From Lingula anatina (Eukaryota; Brachiopoda; Lingulata; Lingulida; Lingulidae): a stretch of 45,824 nucleotides of DNA. Positions 13,062-25,529 of the stretch are shown here, piece by piece. The DNA lies in assembly GCF_001039355.2 (NCBI RefSeq), contig NW_019775979.1:46132-91955 (forward strand), given 5' to 3'. The notes under the pieces are model-generated. The model had not been told where the DNA came from. It saw nothing but the letters and a program-made list of their open reading frames with translations, and did not search any database. Numbering within the stretch: the first letter of the stretch is position 1; each line of letters opens with the position of its first letter. Both the position numbers and the translations under genes were made by a program.

Positions 13062-14139
13062 ATCTTTCCGTGTATCTATTCTCAAACCGCCACTGTTTTA
13101 TTTTATACAATTCCCCTTTTCAACCACACAAAATAATCAAGACACACGATGGAATAAACAGCGGTCAAAGGTGTAAAATTCCATATATTCCTGTGAAATA
13201 AAGCAGTTATTGTAACTAATATCAGCAAGGCCACCAGGGGCAAAGCCAGGTCAGACTGCTGTGGTATTAAGGCTTTCGTGATGATTTTGCACTCTCGCTT
13301 CTTAAAATGGTCTCTAAAGATGGTTGCCATGGTGATGAATTTGGTGCTTACAAATCCTGGAACACATCACTTCCATGCGCGTCTGCTGCTCATCAAAAGG
13401 GATGAAGGGATCGCAGATTAAGTTTCTGGGTTATCGTTTTTTTCTGAAATGAGTGTTTTTCTCCCTAGTTGATGTAAACAGATGAGAGGTGCGAAGGTGT
13501 AATTAGGGTGCCGGAACACCGACACCGGAAGACCGAATCTCATACGATCTCGTAAACGTCTCCATTCTCAATGTAATCAAGCTGGTAACCGCACAGCGTG
13601 ACTTCCCATCTTCTTCAAAAGCCAGCGTGTTTTCATTATTCCTTCAAAAGTGCAATGTTTGGAGTGATTCTGCGTGGGTGTTGCTTAGAATTATTGACGC
13701 ATTCAAGACCGAACCAGAGCCGATCCGTTGTTACCCAGTGTGAACGCTGTTTTAGAGTAATAACAGACGCTCATATGAGAATTATCTCCGTGAGTTTATG
13801 GCAAATGTCAGCATGCCGTTCGTCAATGCCTAATTGCTTCACCTTTTTCTTTCTTTTTTTTCTATTGAATTGAATAAGGCACCCCGTGTTTCAAAATCGA
13901 GAATTTAGTTTAATTTTTTATTTGGAGAATAGAGCTAATAGTGTGGAAGTGCGGGGAAGAGTCACCGTCAAGGCTCTTTCCTACAGGGTGCCAAAGCCTC
14001 CTTGGTTGTGGTTTGTATCACACGTGGATGTTTGTGTGCACGCATCACGAGGAAGGTTTGGTAAATGTTACTTCTCTCCGACATTTGGACTTGTAATGAG
14101 GTTGTGGAATTAGGTATAATGGATCCCCAATGCAGAGGT

Positions 14140-14141
<2 letters not shown>

Positions 14142-14173
<32 letters not shown>
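14142..14173. repeat. CT microsatellite (copy A)
   Basis: About 16 CT units. The matching tract in copy B is 19684-19717. Confidence 0.95.
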
Positions 14174-14175
<2 letters not shown>

Positions 14176-14224
14176 GCTGAAAGGTTTTTCAAAATATTAA
14201 TACGACGTTTTTTTCCTCTCCCTA

Positions 14225-14385
14225 TGTCCCTTTTTTCTCTCTATCTCTCTGTATGTGAGTGTGTGTGCAAATGTAAAATGTTGTCCAAAAGTCTTGAAAC
14301 GCTCTGTCCCCTTTTTTTCTCTCTATCTCTCTGTATGTGAGTGTGTGTGCAAATGTAAAATGTTGTCCAAAAGTCTTGAAACGCT
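14225..14385 (+). repeat. 81-base tandem duplication present only in copy A
   Basis: Two nearly identical units (14225-14303 and 14305-14385), each running from TGTCCC to GAAACGCT. Copy B has one unit at the matching place (about 19768-19848). Confidence 0.92.
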
Positions 14386-16220
14386 GATCACAACCTTAAT
14401 TATCGGCAATTTTAGTAGTTGAAAATACAACATTAAGCAAAGTCGTGTTGGCGTTCGTAGTTATATCGGACAAGCAAGTTTTAATTCATTGATGATTAAC
14501 TCTTAAAGCCCAAACCTGATTTGCGTTTCCTAAGTTTTAGTGTGCTTACGTCAATGCTAGAGCATTTGCCTTTTGTCCCAATGATCTCAGTATTGTGGCT
14601 TCCTATAAATCCTACATCAATCCCATATGTGACGTAATCACCTGATAGAAGATCACGGATTAAACAAAGTAGTTTTGAATAGATCTATCCTTATTACTTT
14701 TGTATATAACAATAGAACAATATGTTGTATTGACTATTCAATCTTCCTGTCGTGATTTACAATTTGACGTTCGCTAGTCAGAATGTTGGGCTAAAAGACA
14801 ACTTCAAAGCCAAATTGCATTGCAAACAGATTAGGTAGGAAGAACCAGATATTATTAATAGCATTAATACATGTAGTTAGCAAAGCACTTTGCTGTTGTA
14901 CTTAAAAATAAGAAAAATGATACCTAATGTTGTCTATGACAGTTGGGGAGGAATTCCGTTTAGATACGCTTATCAATACAGTGCAATAATTTCGTTTGAT
15001 AGTGATGGGACGATGAGAAAAAAATACACTGTATTTGAAATAAGTTTCAATAGCTATCTTTACCAAGCAGTATGTTCGGATATTTATGTTTTCATTCATG
15101 GGACTTCTCTGTGCCTTTCTGATAAATAAAAGGCGCAAATATACCACACGCCGTCCCCTGATGATTAAAATAAAGTATATTTTAAAGCAAGAGTCCCCGT
15201 AAGGGCCAAAGAGTTGATGAGCCTTTACCACTTGATCCTGTTCTGATAGTCCTTTTCCCAGTATGTTTATTCATAAAGCTCAGATCAGCCAACTGGTGTA
15301 CGTTGAGGTGGAAGCTCAATGGATATTAGTGTAGAGTATAACTATTGTATAAGTTTATCTACAAGGTCACATACGTTCAGCCCGCCCTTCTCTTGTTGTG
15401 AAAAAATCGCATTTAGGCATTAACTAAGTCTAGCTGCGTCCCATGTTGGCTGTTGAAACTACATCCAACTTTGAATTTGCCTGATACATTCGTTCATTCC
15501 ATGTAATGTAATGTATATGGTGTTCGGCATGTGTGCTGTGCATGTGAATCCCAGAAGAAGGCCTAGGGACCGAATGCTTGGATTAGATATGACATCTTTA
15601 TAGTAAATCTTCATAGATGCATCTGTATAATTACTTATTAACTGCATATGTGCAATGTATATGGTGTTCCATTGGACTTGCCCGAGATTCGTTTACGGTA
15701 ATTAAATGACGAGTTTACAGACAAAGACACGTAGCGTGTTTCGTTAGGATTCAGTTACTATTAGCTGTCAGCCAGAATTTGTACGCACTTTATCAATGCG
15801 TATTGCATATATTCCGCATAGTCGTACTACCTGCATCAACCTAGGAATACTACTGATTACTGATGTGGCAGCCAGGTCAACGTCACCAGTAGCAAATACT
15901 GAAACTGGTTGTTGTATTTTAGTTGTCCTATTCATCTATCACAAGCATATTCACCATCCATACACGCTGTTTACCTACAAGAACCGTTTCCTCTAACATC
16001 TGATACGCACCTGCGTACATGCTTGTTCATAGTTATCAATAAGACTTTTTAACGCGACCAGTTGCGAAACTAAAGTCAACACACTGTGTATACATTTTCG
16101 GATGACGTCCGCGTCAAGTAACTCGCATCGACATATTTGTGATTGCCTGAAGTCGTAGAACAGCCTTCAAGGGACCATTCCCAGACCCTATTGTACTAAC
16201 CGTGGATCGATCCATCTCCG

Positions 16221-16221
16221 N
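16221..16221. other. Single ambiguous base (N) at a probable contig join
   Basis: The only N in this part of the window sits exactly between the two copies of the 5.6 kb duplication. This is typical of a scaffold join where the estimated gap was zero or negative. Confidence 0.85.
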
Positions 16222-19200
16222 ATGTAGCTGCCGTATCAGGGTTGGAAACATATGGCCAACAGCTGTAGTTAAGCATACTTCGTGCGTTTTATGGCTTTAT
16301 TTTAAGGAAATTTGCCGCAATGCTCATGAAATTGGTTTACTTTAGAAATGTCAACTGGTGCTATAGATATCAGTGTAAACTAAAGCAGATTTGTTGGGTC
16401 ATGTTTACGCAAGATTGGACTTAAACGCCTCTAACCCGATCCAGAACCGGTTTTAATGAAGTGATGTTATAGACCGAGGCTCTGATGTTTAGTGTTCCAT
16501 GGAACGCGTTCATTGTCTCGGAGGGAGGGTTTGAGCAGATTTGCCGAGTGCGGAAGTCTGCTGGGGGCGGTTTACTGTTCTGACACCATTCTGAAGCAAT
16601 ATAGAAACGTTTTATCCCTTTTAACAGGCTGGTAGCCGGGGAGAGGGGGGTCGAACCAACCGCCCTTTTTGGAGGGAATTGGCGAATTTTGATCTAGGTA
16701 CACGGCCAGTTATGGTAAAAGGGACACCTTTCCGACAAAGAATACCTTCTTTGAAAATATTGGCTACGGGCCTAGCTGTCACTGGCTTCCGTTCTACTGT
16801 GGTACTTGTTTTTCGGGTTTTTACTCCGTCAATCCAACCCTCTCCAAACAGCAACTCCATACGCAAAATGAACCCATCACAGCAGTTGTTGGTGGCACTG
16901 TCACCACGAATGATTATATAGCGTCGGCCAATCGATCCCGGATCGATTAAATTTAGAGCGGTGGGAACACAGCCGTCACCGCTCGTTCTTGCGCGAACAT
17001 GAGATAAGAGCTCTCTGGTATTAGTTCAATGTTTTCATTAGATTTCAACTAATTCCTAGATTAGTTTTCTTATCGTATTGACTATGGCGTTCTGTGGCAT
17101 TGTGGATGCGGAGGTGGCGTGAAGAGCATTTTGTTTTCATTTCATTAATTTCTTCTCTTTTTTCTTTCTTTCTTTCTATCAGATATAACTGTTTTCTTTC
17201 TTGTAACTCATTGCCTGCATTTTGACACGTTCACAACACGACAAAATCATACCAGGAATAACTATAGGCCTACCTATTTACGTCATCAATCACCCAAATT
17301 ACACATACTTGGGAAATCCCCTGTAGTCGTGATTGGGCGTTTGATGTTCTGCACAACATTCTTGTCATTTGTTGAAGAATGTGGGTCTAAATACGATCTT
17401 ATTTATGTCGGTTGTGAACATGTCTTTAGTCAATATCAGGCACACACGCCAACTCCTCTCTGGCGCACCCTGAATGTCAAAGGTGAAAGATCAACGGAAA
17501 TGTAATTTCTATCTATAGATTTTGTTTAAAAAAATTCTAACTTAATAAAAACTGGAGGCCATTTTCCACACTAAATGTGCCAGTTTTTCGTAAGTGGTCA
17601 GTAAACAGCACAAATCTTTTTAAGAATAACACAAACATCATAATTCCTATTCAGAATGTTAGAAGCTTTGTCAGAAATGCACATATTTTGAATGGTTATG
17701 TCCTGCGCATGCCTGTCTCTGTGTTAGTTTCTGGCGTTCGATGGAAAAGTTGAGAGAGAAAAGCTTCCCTTTTGTGGTTATTTTTGGTGAAAATTCGATC
17801 TTGGCTTGGGGGCTTTACATTTGGAACGAGGTGTCTGTAATTAGAGTTAATGTTCCTTTTCAAATGCTAAGACACTTTGGCTATCATGTCAATTCTCAAT
17901 CATGGTCCGGTTCACACGAGGTCCTGATGGAACGATGTCAGTTCGGTCTTAATGGCGTCAACAGTTCGGGAGTAACTGTTAAATTGCGAAACCAGTATAC
18001 TCCCGAATTTGATACAATCGGTGTATCTTTGGCTGTATTCAGTGTCTGAGATCGCTGAATGGCTTCATGCTGTGCGGCCTCCGTTTTGATTGCAGTTGGA
18101 ACTGCTTGTATCTTTTCCGCAGATCGGATCCAGGCAACCTAAGTCTTGTGTAAATGGTGATCCATTCCGTTTGTATCTTCTTTCTTGCTAATGTGAGCTG
18201 TCTTTTAGCTCACGTTTGCTTCAATTACGTCTCCATTAGTCTGATTATACTCCTAATTTTCTAAACATTGAGAAATTGTATCGTATTTATCATAATTTGT
18301 TCATAACGATTGAGGTCTTTTTCCGCAGTTTTCATAATTGCAGTGATTCTCATCATAATTTAACAGAATCATGGTCTTGGAACTGTTTTGTCCCTTTGTC
18401 TTACGGTTTGGGCCAAATTTATTGATATTTGTGATATATTAATATAGTACTAATAGATCATGATTGTTTGTTTGTTTCCCCTGTTATCCGTTAATGAATA
18501 CTGGGCATCTACGCGTTTCCACTTTATATGTCTGTCTGTCCGTCTACATGCATCTCTTAGTCTCTCTGTCTGTCTGTCTGTCTGCCATTCTGTCTCTTTA
18601 TCTTTCCGTGTATCTATTCTCAAACCGCCACTGTTTTATTTTATAGAATTCCCCTTTTCAACCACACGAAATAATCAAGACACGCGATGGAATAAACAGC
18701 GGTCAGAGGTGTGATATTCCATATATTCCTGTGAAATAAAGCAGTTAATGTAACTAATATCAGCAAGGCCACCAGGGGCAAAGCCAGGTCAGACTGCTAT
18801 GGTATTAAGGCTTTCGTGATGATTTTGCACTCTCGCATCTTAAAATGGTCTCTAAAGATGGTTGCCATGGTGATGAATTTGGTGCTTACAAATCCTGGAA
18901 CACATCACTTCCATGCGCGTCTGCTGCTCATCAAAAGGGATGAAGGGATCGCAGATTAAGTTTCTGGGTTATCGTTTTTTTCTGAAATGAGTGTTTTTCT
19001 CCCTAGTTGATGTAAACAGATGAGAGGTGCGAAGGTGTAATTAGGGTGCCGGAACACCGACACCGGAAGACCGAATCTCATACGATCTCGTAAACGTCTC
19101 CATTCTCAATGTAATCAAGCTGGTAACCGCACAGCGTGACTTCCTATCTTCTTCAAAAGCCAGCGTGTTTTCATTATTCCTTCAAAAGTGCAATGTTTGG

Positions 19201-19681
19201 AGTGATTCTGCGTGGGTGTTGCTTAGAATTATTGACGCATTCAAGACCGAACCAGAGCCGATCCGTTGTTACCCAGTGTGAACGCTGTTTTAGAGTAATA
19301 ACAGACGCTCATATGAGAATTATCTCCGTGAGTTTATGGCAAATGTCAGCATGCCGTTCGTCAATGCCTAATTGCTTCACCTTTTTCTTTCTTTTTTTTT
19401 TTTCTATTGAATTGAATAAGGCACCCCGTGTTTCAAAATCGAGAATTTAGTTTAATTTTTTATTTGGAGAATAGAGCTAATAGTCTGGAAGTGCGGGGAA
19501 GAGTCACCGTCAAAGCCCTTTGCTGCAGGGTGCAAAAGCCGCCATAGCCTTGGTTTGCATCACACGTGGATGTTTGTGTGCACGCATCACGAAAGAGAGA
19601 TGGTAAATGTTACTTCTTTCCGACATTTGGACTTGTAATGAGGTTTTGGAATTAGGTACTATGGATTCCGAATGCAGAGGT

Positions 19682-19683
<2 letters not shown>

Positions 19684-19717
<34 letters not shown>
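19684..19717. repeat. CT microsatellite (copy B)
   Basis: About 17 CT units, the counterpart of 14142-14173. Confidence 0.95.
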
Positions 19718-19719
<2 letters not shown>

Positions 19720-21423
19720 GATGAAAGGTTTGCCAAAATATTAATACGACGTTTTTTTCCTCTCCCTCTGTCCCCTTTTTTCTCTCTATCTCTCTGTATG
19801 TGAGTGTGTATGCAAATGTAAAATGTTGTCCAAAAGTCTTGAAACGCTGATCACAACCTAAATTATCGGCAATTTTAGTAGTTGAAAATACAACATTCAG
19901 CAAAGTCGTGTTGGCGTTCGTAGTTATATCGGACAAGCAAGTTTTAATTCATTGATGATTAACTCTTAAAGCCCAAACCTGATTTGCGTTTCCTAAGTTT
20001 TAGTGTGCTTACGTCAATGCTAGAGCATTTGCCTTTTGTCCCAATGATCTCAGTATTGTGGCTTCCTATAAATCCAATATCAATCCCATATGTGACGTAA
20101 TCACCTGATAGAAGATCACGGATTAAACAAAGTAGTTTTGAATAGATCTATCCTTATTACTTTTGTATATAACAATAGAACAATATGTTGTATTGACTAT
20201 TCAATCTTCCTGTCGTGATTTACAATTTGACGTTCGCTAGTCAGAATGTTGGGCTGAAAGACAACTTCAAAGCCAAATTGCATTGCAAACAGATTAGGTA
20301 GGAAGAACCAGATATTATTAATAGCATTAATACATGTAGTAAGTATAGCACTTTGCTGTTGTACTTAAAAATAAGAAAAATGATACTTAATGTTGTCTAC
20401 GACAGTTGGGGAGGAATTCCGTTTAGATACGCTTATCAATTCAGTGCAATAATTTCGTTTGATGGTGACGGAACAATGAGAAAAAATACACTGTATTTGA
20501 AATAAGTTTCAGAAGCTAACTTTACCAAGCAGTTAGTTCAAATTTCCATATTTTCATTCATGGGGCTTCTCTGTGCATCTGTGATAAATAAAAGGCGCAA
20601 ATATACCATACAGCGTCCCCTGATGGTTAAAATAAAGTATATTTTAAAGCAAGAGTCCCCGTAAGGGCCAAAGAGTTGATGAGCCTTTACCACTTGATCC
20701 TGTTCTGATAGTCATTTTCCCAGTATGTTTATTCATAAAGCTCAGATCAGCCAACTGTTGTACGTTGATGTGGAAGCTGAATTAATATTAGTGTAGAGTA
20801 TAACTATTGTATAAGATTATCTACAAGGTCACATACGTTCAGCCCGCCCTTCTCTTGTTGTGAAAAAATCGCATTTAGGCATTAGCTGCGTCCCATATTG
20901 GCTGTTGAAACTACGTCCAACTTTGAATTTGCCTGATACATTCGTTCATTCCATGTAATGTAATGTATATGGTGTTCGGCATGTGTGCTGTGCATGTGAA
21001 TCCCAGAAGAAGGCCTAGGGACCGAATGCTTGGATTAGATATGACATCTTTATAGTAAATCTTCATAGATGCAACTGTATAATTACTTATTAACTGCATA
21101 TGTGCAATGTATATGGTGTTCCATTGGACTTGCCCGAGATTCGTTTACGGTAATTAAATGACGCGTTTACAGACAAAGACACGTAGCGTGTTTCGTTAGG
21201 ATTCAGTTACTATTAGCTGTCAGCCAGAATTTGTACGCACTTTATCAATGCGTATTGCATATATTCCGCATAGTCGTACTACCTGCATCAACCTAGGAAT
21301 ACTACTGATTACTGATGTGGCAGCCAGGTCAACGTCACCAGTAGCAAATACTGGAACTGGTTGTTGTATTTTAGTTGTCCTATTCATCTATCACAAGCAT
21401 ATTCACCATCCATACACGCTGTT

Positions 21424-21589
21424 CAGGGGCGTAACCAGGCATACGCACGGATGCACTGTGCGTACAATTATTTGAGCCAACCATGATATTATTCTCTAAA
21501 AATCTAGTGTAATTTTCACGGAATATAATCGTACCTGGGAATTTTCAAAATCTGTGCGTACAATTTTAAAAGGTCTGGTTACGCCCCTG
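21424..21589. mobile_element. 166-base MITE, CAGGGGCGTAACCAG ends, with intact empty site in copy A
   Basis: The 15-base inverted ends CAGGGGCGTAACCAG and CTGGTTACGCCCCTG match perfectly. The target CTGTT is present once in copy A (in ACGCTGTTTACC) and on both sides here (21419-21423 and 21590-21594), so a 5-base target duplication is directly visible. A 14-base direct repeat, CTGTGCGTACAATT, occurs near each end (21456 and 21552). It has no coding capacity. The ends resemble hAT-type MITEs; canonical hATs duplicate 8 bases, but groups with 5-base duplications have been described. Confidence 0.95.
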
Positions 21590-21795
21590 CTGTTTACCTA
21601 CAAGAACCGTTTACTCTAACATCTGATACGCACCTGCGTACATGCTTGTTCATAGTTATCAATAAGACTTTTTAACGCGACCAGTTGCGAAACTAAAGTC
21701 AACACACTGTGTATACATTTTCCGGATGACGTCCGCGTCAAGTAACTCGCATCGACATATTTGTGATTGCCTGAAGTCGTAGAACAGCCTTCAAG

Positions 21796-22059
21796 GGACC
21801 ATTCCCAGACCCTATTGTACTAACCGTGGATCGATCCATCTGCGAGGGGATTCTCGCTAAATTGCAATCAACTTAAACGGCTTAGATGTCTGTCAGGCCT
21901 ACTAAAGCTGCTAGCTACTGAAGCTGCTTAATTATTGTTTAGCAGCTTCAGTAGGCGTGCCAGACATCCAAGCTGCTTAAGCTGAAAGTAATTTAGCGAG
22001 AACACCCCCCCCCACTTGGATCGATCCTGTTAGATCGATAAGGTATGGGAACCCAGTCC
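21796..22059. mobile_element. Foldback element related to the GATCGATC family (copy 2)
   Basis: About 264 bases that form one long imperfect inverted repeat. Outer arms carry GTGGATCGATCC (left) and GGATCGATCC (right). Inner arms run from CTCGCTAAATTG to GCTGCTAGC on the left and return through GCAGCTTCAGTAGGCGTGCC to TTTAGCGAG on the right. Its right half resembles copies 1 and 3 (AGTAGGCG, CAGAC, GCTGAAAGTAATTTAG). Copy A of the large duplication breaks off in its left arm. Confidence 0.78.
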
Positions 22060-22364
22060 AAGATAACACAGATTCCGGCTTTTAACGCTCACTACGTTTG
22101 TTCAGGATGTTGCTAACTGTCAAAGATGAAATACACATGCAAGCCGATGACAGATACTGTCTACGAACATCAAAGGGATAATCACAGAAACGAACACCGT
22201 GTTTTTTCTCAAGGGGAAGACATCTTAGAAGCACATCACTAAAAGGCCTACTCTCTTTCTGCCAGATGGGAATGAACGGAAAGAGAAATCACCTAAGACT
22301 TTAACCACAAGTGAAAAAGCCTACAATCACTACGCGACTGACTGTATCATTATTTTCGTCAATT
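22060..22364. other. Gene-free stretch
   Basis: Nothing recognisable. Confidence 0.5.
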
Positions 22365-22470
22365 ACGTGTATGGTAAGCAAGTGGTGAAATACCACTTGC
22401 TTACCATACACGTAAGCAAGTGGTATTTCACCACTTGCTTACCATACACGTAAGCAAGTGGTGAAATACC
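22365..22470. repeat. Interleaved palindrome cluster
   Basis: A perfect 22-base stem (22365-22386 and 22392-22413, loop GAAAT) is followed directly by AAGCAAGTGGT, loop ATTTC and ACCACTTGCTT (22414-22440). ACCATACACGT and another AAGCAAGTGGTGAAATACC follow (to 22470). The same two sub-motifs alternate in direction, so several mutually exclusive hairpins or a cruciform are possible. Confidence 0.93.
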
Positions 22471-25400
22471 AGAAATAATAGTACGATTGATTTAAATGAC
22501 GCGTGAGTCAGGTTGTGCCAGTGCCTGTGCTCGGGACACTGTTCTTCACCTTATTTGTTAGCAAAACAACTTGACTTAGTTCGCTACCATCTTTCACCAA
22601 AGAGCCTGTGCTCGTGATTTCTTATGCAAAGTTTCAAACCTGATTTCGATGATATCGATCGCACTATCGTGTGATAGATAGATAGATAGATGGATAGAAC
22701 AATAGACAGATAGGTAGATAGATAGATATTGTAAAATAATTGTAAAACTTATATTATGTTTTGACGCATGTTGCAGGGGTGACAGTTTTTAAAATTATGC
22801 CTGATTTCAGGATTTTCAATCTTCTACATGGTCTCATTGCGATAAGAATTGCAAGCTAAGTTCTTGAGGTTTTCATTTTTTACAACTTTCACCCATCAGC
22901 TTGGCCTTCAGTTGTCTGTGCTCTTGACAGGATCGATTGCGATCTAAACGTCTACGTGTAAATGGGCCTCCAAAAACGCATTGATCAGTCAAAGAAGGCT
23001 ACAGATAAAGATGATTTCCCACCAGATTACTTTTGTCACAAAGCTAAAAGCAAATGAACCAAATGCGATCTCGTTTTGACATATAGAGCAATTGCGCTAT
23101 TGTTTTGGAAGGTTTCCGTAACAGTAAATGGGTTATGGATAGACGGATTTTCGATCACTTTGTGTTGATTAGAATTCAGGAAACTGATAATCCGCCATCA
23201 ACCGACACAAAAATGTTGAGTTGTACTTTCATGGAAACCTAGAGCGGAAATACTAGACAGGTTTTACATGTTTTGTTTTCTACTTTAAGAAGTGTCTCAT
23301 CTGTATTAAAGGGCAAATTTTGCTTATAAATCAATTACCAACTCTTTGGTGAATGTCAGTTTCCACCATTTTTAATTTGTTTGTATGTACGTACTTGCGC
23401 GTGTGTACGTGCGTGCGTACGTGTGCGTGTGTTTTGTAAAGTCTCCTTCAAAAACTTTGCAAGTGACGTCACTTATCGGTTAGCGCAATTGCCGTTAACG
23501 GTTTTCAACTTTATCGTGTTAGGCGGAGAACACCGATGTCCAGTCTTGTATTCTGGTTATGTTCTTTAAAAAAATGGGAAAATCCTTGTTGACGCCAACA
23601 TTGCGACATTTCCACCACCCCAAATAATAAGATACCGGATAGGCCTTAAAGTTTCTTTCTTTCCTTTTTACTGTATTTACAATACTGATATTGACAACAA
23701 TCGTTAAGATATACGGTTTTAGCCTAAAGACATTCCCTTGTTCAAACCAGTATTCCGTTATTTGTTTAACCTCTGTAATGTAGCGTCTTGTTCAATAATA
23801 TAGGCTGTGGATTAGGGCTTAAGACATGCACTCCAAGGAGTGAAGACGAGGATGTCTATCATCGTCTTGTCTGGGTTTCCCATCTTTCTTAGGCATTAAG
23901 TCATGAAATGGGTGCTTCTGAACAGTCTAAAGGTTTATTAGTCCAGATTTTCTTTATTTTTATCCAAAGGTTCTTCGGTTCAAAGAATCTATGTTTTAAA
24001 GGTTTCCTGGTTTTGATGTTTACATATGTTTTGGCAGAGGACTGTTGTTTTGGAATCCAATTGCATTGGTATAGCAGAGAACAGGAACGGGTTCACCAGC
24101 GGCATTGTCAAAAATTATGCTTCTTGAAGTAATTTGCCGGCGATTGAACATTCGGAATACTAGACGGATCTTAAAGTAATGTGTTTCGGGTCTATTTCAT
24201 CTTCCAACCAATATTAATGAGATTTTATCTACCTCGGGACCGTCGCGGATCCGGGAATGGAAGTTCTTTAACGAAAGACAAAGGAATTATTATATCATAT
24301 TTATAACTAACTTCATAGTTCTATATTTTTACTTACAGACTAAGTGCCCATTTTCCTTCAATGTAGGTATTATGTATTTAAGAATGCTACAGTATATGTA
24401 TTCAGTAATCTTCATTTATAAATATAAATCATTGCTAAAAACATCTTTGAAACTACCTGTATACGTACTTTGGCTACAGGCATGTGCCTAGACTTTGGAG
24501 GCACCCTGTATTTTCGTATTGAAGATCAAGGCCGTTCACCAAACAGGTTCACAAAACCTGCCAGCACGGTTCCTTGTAGGTTAAGAACGCTCACACAACC
24601 GGCTTTTGTCTCAGGTGTGTTTCCGCGTGTTAGCGTACCTCATTAATTCCCACGTCCCAGCAAGCTATCTCTTTCTGACATATTCTGTCAGCATGTCTTC
24701 TGTCCGACCTTTACGATACTACTGTGGGGTCAACGAGATCGCAGCTGTAACTATGCAGGAGACGGCTCTACAGAAGAACGCAATATACAAAGTCGGGCTT
24801 CAGTTAAAGTCCCAATGTATTAGTCTGTTTTGTTTCGAGATAACCAATTGTCTACTATAAAATATTCTGCCTGGTATATAAAGTAATAAAAACGGGGCTA
24901 TGTTACAGAAAAATATTAGATTTATGGGGTTATAATGTAGTGAAGTAAAGCAGCTTATTTTTTCTCGTAAAGTTAAAACCAACTTTTGGTCTTAGTTCCT
25001 TTGTGATTTCGACCCCTGGACTAATAATATGCATTTATGTGTCCAGACTTCTCAGGAGTCTCTGGGGCTAGTTTTCTGACAACATTCGGTCTTATGATAC
25101 AACTGTAAATAATGACCGTGTATGGTAATTCATTTCCAAGTTTTAAGGATATGTTTAAAGTTTCAGCAAAGATGGAGGAAGATAGGGGCTGTTCACTGTC
25201 TGTATGGTTCAAATCTTATCACTGCGCCATCATCATATAAAACCCACTTGCCAAAACCATGTATAAGGAATGTTATATCTATATCTTCATAATTTGACTG
25301 CAATATAATACTAGTGAATGAAATACCAAGCGCAGAGGGATTTCACAAGAAAATGCTCAGCACCAGCAGATTCATTGGAATGATGATTTAGTATACAATT

Positions 25401-25529
25401 TTTATTCCAAATTTAGTTAAACCGTAAAATATGCTACACGAACTAAAATAACGTCTTATATTTTACTCAATTTTTGTAGTAGTTAGAATACAAATATATC
25501 AATATCAATAACAAATATCAATAGAATGA
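22471..25529. other. Gene-free stretch
   Basis: It contains an imperfect GATA microsatellite (22673-22728), a GTGCGTGCG-type tract near 23400 and a 14-base palindrome around a CRE, AAGTGACGTCACTT (23461-23474). No coding region is supported. Confidence 0.55.
22673..22728. repeat. Imperfect GATA microsatellite
   Basis: Repeated GATA units with GGATA and GACA interruptions. Confidence 0.9.

Larger units (their letters stand above)
10600..16217 (+). repeat. 5.6 kb direct duplication, copy A
   Basis: This segment matches 16223-21841 almost end to end. Some parts are nearly identical (one difference seen over about 300 bases around 13.3-13.6 kb); others carry substitutions and small indels. Copy A alone has about 85 extra bases near 11.25-11.33 kb and an 81-base tandem duplication at 14225-14385. 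It ends at 16217, three bases before the N at 16221. I find no supported gene in it; open frames are short and differ between the copies. Confidence 0.95.
16223..21841 (+). repeat. 5.6 kb direct duplication, copy B
   Basis: It matches copy A at an initial offset of 5,623 bases. It begins one base after the N and continues past the point where copy A stops, into the foldback element at 21796-22059. It carries a 166-base transposon (21424-21589) that copy A lacks. A 102-codon frame at 17741-18049 is open here but interrupted in copy A, which argues against it being a conserved gene. Confidence 0.95.
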
